Shown here piece after piece: positions 28,627 to 37,157 of a stretch of 64,000 nt of DNA. How positions within the stretch are numbered: the stretch's first letter is position 1; each line of letters opens with the position of its first letter. A model generated the notes under the pieces. The model was not told the DNA's origin, ran no database searches, and saw only the letters and a list, made by a program, of their open reading frames with translations. A program made the translations under genes and the position numbers. The DNA is from an uncultured Bacteroidales bacterium (GTDB lineage Bacteria; Bacteroidota; Bacteroidia; Bacteroidales; F082), in assembly GCA_947303395.1 (NCBI GenBank), contig CAMYYD010000005.1, positions 116,307 through 180,306 on the forward strand, given 5' to 3'.

Positions 28627-29987
28627 TCCTTGAAAAGTTGCCCTATCGTTGCAATCGGCACAACTTTTATTTTGAATTTGCTGGTATCGAGACCTTTGAC
28701 GCTGTATTTCGAGACGAAAATCTTGTCGAAACCGAGTTTGTCGGCTTCCGCGATGCGCGCTTCCACCCTATTAACGGCTCTGACTTCACCTGAAAGTCCC
28801 ACTTCGGCTGCGAAAGCGCAACGACCATCGATGGCGACATCCTCACTCGACGACAAAACCGCCGCCATCACTGCGAGATCCATGGCAGGGTCGTCAACAC
28901 GAAGGCCGCCGGCGATGTTCAAAAACACGTCTTTTGCTCCTAGACGGAAACCAGCACGTTTTTCGAGAACCGCCAGAAGCATGTTCAACCTTCTGATATC
29001 GAAGCCTGTACTCGACCTCTGAGGCGTTCCGTATGCCGCCGAGCTCACCAATGCCTGCGTCTCGACAAGCATCGGGCGCAAACCTTCAACCATGGCTGCG
29101 ATAGCGATACCGCTGACAGCTGTCTCACGCTGCGAAAGCAAGATTTCACTAGGGTTTTTGACCTCTCTCAGGCCTTCAGCGTTCATTTCGAAGATTCCGA
29201 GTTCTGACGAGGAGCCGAAACGGTTTTTCACCGTTCTTAAAATCCTGAAACCATAGTGTCGGTCGCCTTCAAACTGAATAACCGTATCTACGATATGCTC
29301 CAAAATCTTAGGTCCGGCGATGGTGCCGTCCTTGGTGATGTGACCGATTAAAAACACCGGAATATGCAATGATTTCGCAATCTTGTTCATCTCAGCCGCC
29401 GTCTCACGAATCTGACTGATGCTTCCTGCTGTCGCTTCCACTGAAGGCGACTCCAAGGTCTGAATCGAGTCGATAATCATGATGTCGGGCATCACATCTT
29501 TGACATGTTTCAAGATGTTTTGAGTGTCGGTTTCATTGAGTATCAAACAGTTATCGTTTTTTATCCCGATTCTGTCGGCACGCATTTTTATTTGCTGTTG
29601 ACTTTCCTCACCCGAGACATAAAGCACCTTTTTATTATTAAGATGCAGCGCCATCTGCAGCAGCAAGGTCGATTTTCCGATGCCAGGCTCGCCGCCAAGA
29701 AGCACCAGAGAACCCGGGACAAGTCCGCCGCCCAGCACGCGGTTCAGCTCTTCGTAACCCATATCAATACGCTCCTCCTGAGCGCTTGTTACCTCACGAA
29801 TTGGAGTCGGCTTGCTTTTAAAGCTTTGAAAATCAACATCTTTTGAAACGGATTTACTGTCTTTTCCTGTGACAACCGTTTCTTCTACGTAACTGTTCCA
29901 TGCTCCGCAACCAGGGCAATGTCCGATCCATTTCGGAGACTCATTACCACATTCTTTGCAGAAAAATACCGTTTTAGTTTTTGACAT
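28614..29987 (-). CDS. radA: DNA repair protein RadA
   Basis: Zn finger FFCKECGNESPKWIGHCPGCGAWN, LLGGEPGIGKSTLLLQ, VLYVSGEES, KNRFGSSSELGIFEM. Confidence 0.97.
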   Translation of the reverse strand: MSKTKTVFFCKECGNESPKWIGHCPGCGAWNSYVEETVVTGKDSKSVSKDVDFQSFKSKPTPIREVTSAQEERIDMGYEELNRVLGGGLVPGSLVLLGGEPGIGKSTLLLQMALHLNNKKVLYVSGEESQQQIKMRADRIGIKNDNCLILNETDTQNILKHVKDVMPDIMIIDSIQTLESPSVEATAGSISQIRETAAEMNKIAKSLHIPVFLIGHITKDGTIAGPKILEHIVDTVIQFEGDRHYGFRILRTVKNRFGSSSELGIFEMNAEGLREVKNPSEILLSQRETAVSGIAIAAMVEGLRPMLVETQALVSSAAYGTPQRSSTGFDIRRLNMLLAVLEKRAGFRLGAKDVFLNIAGGLRVDDPAMDLAVMAAVLSSSEDVAIDGRCAFAAEVGLSGEVRAVNRVEARIAEADKLGFDKIFVSKYSVKGLDTSKFKIKVVPIATIGQLFKELFS

Positions 29988-30005
29988 ATGTTTTTTTAAT
30001 TTTCT

Positions 30006-30014
30006 GCAAAGATA
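30006..30014 (-). promoter_or_regulatory. -7 element TATCTTTGC for radA
   Basis: gcaaagata on + strand ~19 nt upstream of radA. Confidence 0.55.
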
Positions 30015-30041
30015 ATTCTTTTTTTATTACGAATAATGTTG

Positions 30042-30050
30042 TATTTTTGC
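30042..30050 (+). promoter_or_regulatory. -7 element TATTTTTGC for the RND efflux operon
   Basis: TAnnTTTGC match ~47 nt upstream of the periplasmic adaptor gene. Confidence 0.55.
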
Positions 30051-30096
30051 GTTTTGAAAATAGTGTAAGAATAATAACAAATTAAATTTATAAACT

Positions 30097-31224
30097 ATGA
30101 ACAAAAGGTATTTTTTGATATGCTCAATGTTGGCATTGGTCAGCTGCATATTAACGTCTTGCGAAGAGCAACAGGCTCCCGATCTACATGTGAAATACGA
30201 GACCAAAGTGCTTCAGCCTGAATCAATAGTGTATAACATGTCATTCCCTGCCACTACCAGTGGAACGACAGAAATTAAGGTTTATCCGCAGGTGGACGGC
30301 ACCATCATTGAGAAAAAATTCACCACTGGTACGAAAGTCGAGAAAGGTCAGACGATTTACACAATCGACCCGACAGAGTTCCAGCTCAACGTACAGGCTG
30401 CCGAAGCCAATCTGGCTGTCGCAAAGGCTCAAATGGAAACCACAAAACTCCAATATGAGTCAAATCAGGAGCTTTATAACAAGAAAATCATCAGCGAATA
30501 TGTGCTGAAAACCAGTTTGAATGAGTTTAATTCGGCAAAAGCATTGGTGCTTCAGGCCGAAGCCCAGCTCAACATCGCGAGAACCAACCTCGGCTATTGC
30601 ACTGTCACAGCTCCTGTAACAGGTTACATCGATGCAAACGGCTTTGACGAAGGTGATATGGCAACACGCACACAATACCTCTGCACCGTCAGCGACAACA
30701 GCATCGTTGACGCCGACTTCTCACTTACAGAGACACAGCTGCTTCAAACAGTTAAAGAATACGGATTACGTGTGACGGACAAAGGTTTGGAAGGCCCAAA
30801 GGGTAAGTTTATCGGTGACATCTTGCCACATCTTAAACTCAAACTCAAGGACGGCTCATATTATAATCACGATGGTATTGTGACGAAAATTGGCGCCATT
30901 GTCAACACCCAAACAGGTACTGTGCCATGTACGGCCGAGTTCCCAAATCCTGACGGAGTGTTGCGTTCAGGCATGGTTACCAACTTAATCATACCGTTTG
31001 ATATAGACAATGTGCTTTGTCTGCCACAAACAGCAGCTGTACGTCTTCAGGATCAGCTGATGTTTTATCGTATCAAAGCTGACGGTACGGTGGAAGGCAT
31101 TATTTGTGAGGCATTCCCATCAAACGATGGCAAAGAATACTATATCTTAAACGGGTTGAACGCAGGCGACGAGGTGGTCACCAACGGCGTGCGCAAATTA
31201 TCAAACGGTGTTAAAGTTAGATAG
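30097..31224 (+). CDS. RND efflux periplasmic adaptor (membrane fusion protein)
   Basis: Lipobox CILTSCEE; VEKGQTIYTIDPTEFQLNVQAAEANLAVAKAQ; LGYCTVTAPVTGYID; GDEVVTNGVRKLSNGVKV. Confidence 0.95.
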   Translation: MNKRYFLICSMLALVSCILTSCEEQQAPDLHVKYETKVLQPESIVYNMSFPATTSGTTEIKVYPQVDGTIIEKKFTTGTKVEKGQTIYTIDPTEFQLNVQAAEANLAVAKAQMETTKLQYESNQELYNKKIISEYVLKTSLNEFNSAKALVLQAEAQLNIARTNLGYCTVTAPVTGYIDANGFDEGDMATRTQYLCTVSDNSIVDADFSLTETQLLQTVKEYGLRVTDKGLEGPKGKFIGDILPHLKLKLKDGSYYNHDGIVTKIGAIVNTQTGTVPCTAEFPNPDGVLRSGMVTNLIIPFDIDNVLCLPQTAAVRLQDQLMFYRIKADGTVEGIICEAFPSNDGKEYYILNGLNAGDEVVTNGVRKLSNGVKVR

Positions 31225-31226
31225 CC

Positions 31227-34200
31227 ATGGAGAAGGGTAAGAAACAAAAATTCTTTGTGAAGCACTGGGTGGCAGCTTTTGCCGTCGGTGTGCTTGTCTG
31301 CCTCATCGGAGGGGTGAGCATTTTCACTTTGCCAATAGAACAATATCCTGACATTGCACCTCCGATGGTGATTGTTTCGGGTTATTACAGCGGAGCAGAT
31401 GCCAATGCTGTGATGAAATCGGTTATCATGCCTATCGAGGAACAAATCAATGGTGTTGAAGACATGATGTACATCTCTTCCACCGCCAATTCCAACGGTA
31501 CCGCTGAAATATCTGTTTATTTCAAACAAGGCACCGATGCCGACCAAGCTACGGTCAACGTGCAAAACCGTGTCAACCAGGCGCTGGGATTGCTTCCATC
31601 GGAGGTAACACAGCAAGGTGTCACAGTGACGAAGAGTGTGAACTCCATTCTTCAAATTTTAAGCTTGGAAAGCACCGATGATAAATTCGACCAGAGATTT
31701 ATCTCCAACTTCCTTGACATCAATGTGGTTCCGGCCATCAGCCGTGTCACTGGTGTCGGACGAATCCAGCTCATCGGCGACAAATACGGCGTGCGTATCT
31801 GGATGAAACCAGACGTGATGGGTTTATATGGCATCACACCTGAGGAAATAATCTATGCCATCAACGAACAGAACCTCGTTTCGCCTATAGGAAGATTTGA
31901 GAACTCAACCGATAAAATCGACATTGAATTTCTCGGTCTGCTCAACGACATGAGCGAATTCGAACAAATCATAGTGCGCGCCACACCTGACGGCGAAATC
32001 CTTCGACTGTCGGACGTGGCAAACGTGGAACTCGGAACAAAGTCATACGACTTCCGCACCGATATTGACGGGCATCCGGGAACTATGTTCATCATCAACC
32101 AGGCACCTGGCGCCAATGCGACAAAAGTCAATGCGGAAATCAACAAGACTCTTGACGAAATCGCAAAGACTTTGCCGGCAGGACTCGAATTCAAGAGACT
32201 TGAGACATCTGACGACTTCTTAAACGCATCAATGCGCAGTGTTATTGAGACACTTATCATTGCCATCTTATTGGTGATTTTCGTCGTTTATCTGTTCTTG
32301 CAGGATTTCAAGGCTACTTTGATACCTTCGATTTCAATCATCATCGCATTGGTGGGCACCTTCTCCATAGTATATATCATGGGCTTCACGCTCAACTTGC
32401 TGACGCTATTCGGCTTGGTGCTTGCCATTGGTACTGTTGTGGACGATGCCATCGTGGTCGTTGAGGCTGTTATGTCGAAGTTGGAGACAGGCAAATACAA
32501 ATCAGCAGCATCAGCCACCACTGACGCTCTCAACGAGGTAACAGCAGCTTGTATTTCAACAACATTGGTGTTCATGGCAGTGTTTATCCCTGTCACCTTC
32601 ATGTCGGGAACACAAGGCACCTTCTTCAAGCAGTTCGGTTTCATCATGGCTGGTTCGGTTGCTATCTCAACCCTCTCTGCTCTGATTATCTGCCCTGCAT
32701 TATGCGCCCTTCTGTTCAAGCCTAAAAATCCTAACGAGGAAGTGCATAAAGGCCTCAATTATTATGTGAAAAAAGGTTACGATGCCGCATTCAACGCATT
32801 GTTGAACAAATACATCAGAAGCGTCAGCAAATTCATTAAGCGTCCGGCTTTTTCATGGATTTTACTGTTAGCGTTCAGTGCAGGTCTCGTATGGCTGATG
32901 ACCACATCGCAGAAAGACCTTGTGCCTCAGGAAGACCAAGGATTCCTCTTGGTTGACGTGACCATGGCACCAGGTACATATCTTAACGAGACAGAAGCAA
33001 CCACCAAAAAACTTGAGGATTACATCCGTTCTCTTGACGACACCGAGCTCGTTGGAGCAGTCACAGGATACTCCCTTATGAACGGTGGTGCCGGAACCAA
33101 CTACGCCTCACTGATGGTGCGACTGAAAAACTGGGAAGAGCGTGATTTTTACAGCATTGCACAAATGCAGATGTCAATTTATATGTGGGCAATTGTCAAC
33201 ATGCCAGAGGCCGACGTCACACCATTCCAGATGCCTCAGATTCCAGGATACGGTACCGGTTCAATGATGGAATTGAACTTGCAAGACCGTTCAGGAACAG
33301 GCGATAATGAGGGTTTTGTCGCAATGGCTGCCGAGTTTACACAAAAACTTAACCAACGTCCTGAGGTATCTGCGGCAATGGCATCTTATTCGCCAGATTA
33401 TCCGAAATATCGCCTTGATGTCGATGTTGTTGCATGCAAACGCAAAGGCATCTCGCCCAAAACTGTGGTGTCAACAATAGGAACCAACCTTGCCGGAAGT
33501 TACATCGGAAACTACATTCAATACGGAAAAGTGTATCAAGTGCTGGTGCAGGCAGATAGCGAATACCGTCTGGATTCGAGTGCTTTGGACAATATTTTCG
33601 TACCAGTTGGCGAAGGGATGGCACCTGTCTCTGAGTTTGTCTCACTCTCTTTGACAACAGGACCGGCACAGGAACGCAGATTTAACCTCTTCCCATGTTA
33701 CAACATGTGTGTTATGCCGGCTTCAGGATATTCGACAACAGACGTGCGAATCGCTATCGACGAGCTGATGGCTGAAGTATTCCCTGACGGTTACGGCTAC
33801 GAGTTTGGCGGTATGGCACGTGAGGAAGCGGCAAATGCCGAATCAAACGACACTGTTATCATTTATAGCATTGCAGTGCTTCTCATTTACCTCATCCTTG
33901 CATGTCTCTACAACTCGTTGTTCATTCCGTTAGCGGTGTTGCTCTCTATCCCGTTCGGTATGTTCGGCGCATATTTAGTGATGCGACCGCTTGCAGCGTT
34001 GGGTATCAATATCAACATCTACGTGCAAACCGGTGTCATTATGTTGATGGGTCTGGTTGCCAAGACAGCTATCCTCATCACAGAGTTCGCTATGCAGAAA
34101 CGTGAAGAAGGATTATCGCCTTACGATGCCGCCATCGGTGCTTGCAAAGATCGTCTGCGTCCTATCCTCATGACCGTTCTTACCATGATTATAGGTATGA

Positions 34201-34379
34201 TTCCGCTTATCGTGGAAGGCGGTGCCGGTGCTATTGGAAATAAATCACTTGCTATATGCGTGGTCGGTGGTATGATAGTCGGAACAATAGCGATTTTGTT
34301 CATAACTCCGGCTTTGTATATAGTATTCCAGAAAGTTCACGAGCGACTAACTCCAGATAATAAAGAAGATGAAGACTAA
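31227..34379 (+). CDS. RND efflux inner-membrane transporter (HAE1-like)
   Basis: 1050 aa; FTLPIEQYPDIAPPMVIVSGYYSGADA; TVVDDAIVVVEAV; VFIPVTFMSGTQGTFFKQF; RLRPILMTVLTMIIGMIPL. Confidence 0.96.
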   Translation: MEKGKKQKFFVKHWVAAFAVGVLVCLIGGVSIFTLPIEQYPDIAPPMVIVSGYYSGADANAVMKSVIMPIEEQINGVEDMMYISSTANSNGTAEISVYFKQGTDADQATVNVQNRVNQALGLLPSEVTQQGVTVTKSVNSILQILSLESTDDKFDQRFISNFLDINVVPAISRVTGVGRIQLIGDKYGVRIWMKPDVMGLYGITPEEIIYAINEQNLVSPIGRFENSTDKIDIEFLGLLNDMSEFEQIIVRATPDGEILRLSDVANVELGTKSYDFRTDIDGHPGTMFIINQAPGANATKVNAEINKTLDEIAKTLPAGLEFKRLETSDDFLNASMRSVIETLIIAILLVIFVVYLFLQDFKATLIPSISIIIALVGTFSIVYIMGFTLNLLTLFGLVLAIGTVVDDAIVVVEAVMSKLETGKYKSAASATTDALNEVTAACISTTLVFMAVFIPVTFMSGTQGTFFKQFGFIMAGSVAISTLSALIICPALCALLFKPKNPNEEVHKGLNYYVKKGYDAAFNALLNKYIRSVSKFIKRPAFSWILLLAFSAGLVWLMTTSQKDLVPQEDQGFLLVDVTMAPGTYLNETEATTKKLEDYIRSLDDTELVGAVTGYSLMNGGAGTNYASLMVRLKNWEERDFYSIAQMQMSIYMWAIVNMPEADVTPFQMPQIPGYGTGSMMELNLQDRSGTGDNEGFVAMAAEFTQKLNQRPEVSAAMASYSPDYPKYRLDVDVVACKRKGISPKTVVSTIGTNLAGSYIGNYIQYGKVYQVLVQADSEYRLDSSALDNIFVPVGEGMAPVSEFVSLSLTTGPAQERRFNLFPCYNMCVMPASGYSTTDVRIAIDELMAEVFPDGYGYEFGGMAREEAANAESNDTVIIYSIAVLLIYLILACLYNSLFIPLAVLLSIPFGMFGAYLVMRPLAALGININIYVQTGVIMLMGLVAKTAILITEFAMQKREEGLSPYDAAIGACKDRLRPILMTVLTMIIGMIPLIVEGGAGAIGNKSLAICVVGGMIVGTIAILFITPALYIVFQKVHERLTPDNKEDED

Positions 34380-34398
34380 TTTAAAGAAAGGTGTATCT

Positions 34399-35748
34399 AT
34401 GAAAAGGTATATAATTGTTTTATTAGTCGGGATGCTGTTTTTACCAAGCTGCTCCCTCTATAAGAAATATGAGTCAGATGCCACCGTTGACGAGAAGATT
34501 ATGGGTGATGTCATTGATTCACAAGACACAACATCTATTGGCGATATCAACTGGCGCGACATCTTCACTGATCCGCTGCTTCAGAATCTTATCGACGACG
34601 CATTGGAAAACAACACCGACATGCGGACGACCCAGCTCAGCATCGAGCAGGCTCAGAACTCATTGAAAGCCGCAAAATGGGGTTATGCGCCTACTTTTGC
34701 TTTTGCTCCTCAAGCTACAATTACAAATCTGGGTGGCAACACCAGCAATAGCGTTCTGATTCCTGTAACGGCAAGTTGGCAGATAGGCCTCTTCGGTCAG
34801 ACCAGAAGTCAAATCAGAAAGTCGAAGTCGCAAATCGCATACTATCAGGATTTACGACAAGCCATGAAGGTAAGTTTGGCAGCCAATGTCGCCAATATTT
34901 ATTATTTGCTGGTAATGCTCGATCATGAATTGGAACTTGCCGAGTATTTCGAAGGACTTTACGAGGAATCATACAATTCAACAGAAGCCTTGTTTAATGC
35001 CGGTATTTATAAAAGCCCGGCCGTTTATCAGATGGAAGCCTCGTTAGAAGAGATTCGCATCGAGATTGTCGACTTACGTAACACTATCGCCGCTACCGAA
35101 GCATCGCTGTGTCTTTTGCTTGCCGAGCCGCCACATCACATCGAGCGCGCCAAGTTTGGAGAGTTCCAGATGCCTGAGCAGATTCATATCGGTTTGCCGG
35201 CACGACTTCTCGACGCTCGTCCGGATGTCCGCATGGCAGAACGCAATATGGAGATTGCTTACTATAGCACACAGCAGGCACGACAGGATTTCTATCCTAA
35301 CATCACCATCAGCGGTTTGGTCGGTTTCACTGGCACATTCGACGCTCTTGACTTCATCGCACAGGCGGTTGGTGAGTTGACACAGCCTATCTTCCAAGGC
35401 GGACGACTCAGAGCTCAAGTCAGAAACGCAAAGAAAGAACAGGAAAAGGCGGAGTTGGAATTTGTTCAAACACTTTATAACGCAGGCAGCGAGGTTTACC
35501 AATATCTAAAAGATTGCCAAACTGCTGAAGAAAAGGCTGAGCACATCGAAATCCGCGTGAATGCGCTTCAGGAGGCTTATTCAGCCACAAAAGAGTTGAT
35601 GAACAATGGCAACACGACTTATTTGGAAGTGCTCACTGCGCAGGAGTCGCTGCTATCGGCTGAATTCACAAGGGTTCAAAACCAATATGAGATGGTTCAG
35701 GCACTCATTAACCTGTACTCCTCATTAGGAGGTTTCGGAACAAAGTAA
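34399..35748 (+). CDS. RND efflux outer-membrane factor (TolC/OprM-like)
   Basis: Lipobox LPSCSLYKKY; WRDIFTDPLLQNLIDDALENNTDMR; LLDARPDVRMAERNMEIA; FFPNI-like FYPNITISG. Confidence 0.94.
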   Translation: MKRYIIVLLVGMLFLPSCSLYKKYESDATVDEKIMGDVIDSQDTTSIGDINWRDIFTDPLLQNLIDDALENNTDMRTTQLSIEQAQNSLKAAKWGYAPTFAFAPQATITNLGGNTSNSVLIPVTASWQIGLFGQTRSQIRKSKSQIAYYQDLRQAMKVSLAANVANIYYLLVMLDHELELAEYFEGLYEESYNSTEALFNAGIYKSPAVYQMEASLEEIRIEIVDLRNTIAATEASLCLLLAEPPHHIERAKFGEFQMPEQIHIGLPARLLDARPDVRMAERNMEIAYYSTQQARQDFYPNITISGLVGFTGTFDALDFIAQAVGELTQPIFQGGRLRAQVRNAKKEQEKAELEFVQTLYNAGSEVYQYLKDCQTAEEKAEHIEIRVNALQEAYSATKELMNNGNTTYLEVLTAQESLLSAEFTRVQNQYEMVQALINLYSSLGGFGTK

Positions 35749-35753
35749 AAAAT

Positions 35754-36869
35754 TTATTGTAGAGACGCACGGCCGTGCGTCTCTACAATTTTTCTGTACT
35801 GACAAACCTGCAGTTTCCCATCGCCATCGCGGAGATGGAAGCCGTTGCCGAGACAGTAGCGCCACATTTTGCATTTGGCGCAGTCGTCGGTTTTCATCCA
35901 CTGGTGGTCGCGGTATTTTTCAAAACGATTTTGCCAAACGTCCCAGAAACTGTCTTTATAGATGTTTCCCTGATGGTAGTCGGCGCGTATGCTCAGGCAG
36001 CCTGAGATGGAGCCATCAGCAAGGATTGAGGCCACGTTTATGCCCGCGCTGCATGAATAATAATGATTTCTGACCTCGCCTTCGTATCTTCCGAGGAAGC
36101 CGTCGCAGCCGTAATCAGCACGGATTCTGCTTTCTTGACGTGTTTGCTTGATGAATTCGAGCATCTCGACGAACTGCTCGTTCGAAAGCTGCAAATCATG
36201 GTCGTTAACGGCACGTCCGGAAGGGAAAACAGTAAACAACCGCCAGCGTTTGATTCCCAATGAAATCAAAAACTCTTTAAATTCAGGCAGATATTTTATT
36301 GTTCTTTGATTGACGCAAGTGATGACATCCCACGTCAAACCAGGGTGTTGTTTCATCGCTTCAACTGCAACAAGTACATTCTTGTAACTCAATGAGTTAC
36401 CGCGCATCCAGTTATGGTCGTCTTCATATCCGTCGAAGCTCACGGCTATTGATTTTAAACCGTTTTTTACATATTCGTCGAGTTTTTCTGGGGTGAGAAG
36501 CATGCCGTTGGTAACCATACCCCAGACGAAACCACGTTTCGATATTTCAAGTCCGCATTCAGCAAGGTCACGGCGCATGGTAGGCTCGCCACCGGTGGTG
36601 ATGACCATCACATTCGACGGGTCTTCATGAAGCTTTATCTCATCCAAAACCTTGAGAAAATCAGCCAAAGGCATGTCGTTTTGCTCAGAGAGCATGCGGC
36701 AGTCGCTGCCACAATGACGGCAGTTGAGGTTGCATCTTAAAGTGCATTCCCAGAAAAGCTGATGTAGCTCGTGTTCCTCCGTACGCTGCTGGAGGTTGAC
36801 ACGATTGAGCTCAAGTCTTACTCGCTTGTTAAAACCGAGTTTATTGTTTCTTTGGCTCATCTTTGCCAA
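35754..36869 (-). CDS. Radical SAM/SPASM protein, probable rSAM/lipoprotein-system enzyme
   Basis: WECTLRCNLNCRHCGSDC (CxxxCxxC), TGGEPTMRRDL, SPASM-like GCLSIR...CAKCKMWRYCLGN...C; last residues VETHGRASLQ come from a family A palindrome. Confidence 0.88.
   Translation of the reverse strand: MAKMSQRNNKLGFNKRVRLELNRVNLQQRTEEHELHQLFWECTLRCNLNCRHCGSDCRMLSEQNDMPLADFLKVLDEIKLHEDPSNVMVITTGGEPTMRRDLAECGLEISKRGFVWGMVTNGMLLTPEKLDEYVKNGLKSIAVSFDGYEDDHNWMRGNSLSYKNVLVAVEAMKQHPGLTWDVITCVNQRTIKYLPEFKEFLISLGIKRWRLFTVFPSGRAVNDHDLQLSNEQFVEMLEFIKQTRQESRIRADYGCDGFLGRYEGEVRNHYYSCSAGINVASILADGSISGCLSIRADYHQGNIYKDSFWDVWQNRFEKYRDHQWMKTDDCAKCKMWRYCLGNGFHLRDGDGKLQVCQYRKIVETHGRASLQ
35757..35788. repeat. Family A palindrome, copy 3 (TTGTAGAGACGCACGGCCGTGCGTCTCTACAA, 32-bp perfect)
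   Basis: Perfect palindrome between convergent OMF and radical SAM genes, flanked by A/T runs. Confidence 0.97.
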
Positions 36870-37140
36870 GACGGGCGTTAATTTCCTCTAATTGATTGCG
36901 CAGACGCTGTGTCTCCTTGCCGTATTCCTGTATGACCTCAGGCGAGCCGTAAACGCAGGCGCCTTCTCTGCTATTGATGATGCTCTGGATAGAGTCACGA
37001 TCATGAATCAGCTGAGCTCTTTCAGCTTTTGTCAAGCCTTTTGATGAGGTGCAAGCACCGAGGAATGCCAGTCCTGAAAGAATTCCGACCCAAATTGTTC
37101 GAGTGAGTTTTTTCATTTTTTTGATGTTATAACACTGCAA
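36841..37140 (-). CDS. Small lipoprotein with CVYGSP motif, candidate partner of the radical SAM enzyme
   Basis: Lipobox FLGACTSS; GACVYGSPEVIQEYGKE; overlaps the radical SAM start by ~20-29 nt. Confidence 0.75.
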   Translation of the reverse strand: MQCYNIKKMKKLTRTIWVGILSGLAFLGACTSSKGLTKAERAQLIHDRDSIQSIINSREGACVYGSPEVIQEYGKETQRLRNQLEEINARLGKDEPKKQ

Positions 37141-37157
37141 AAATACAATAATTTTTT

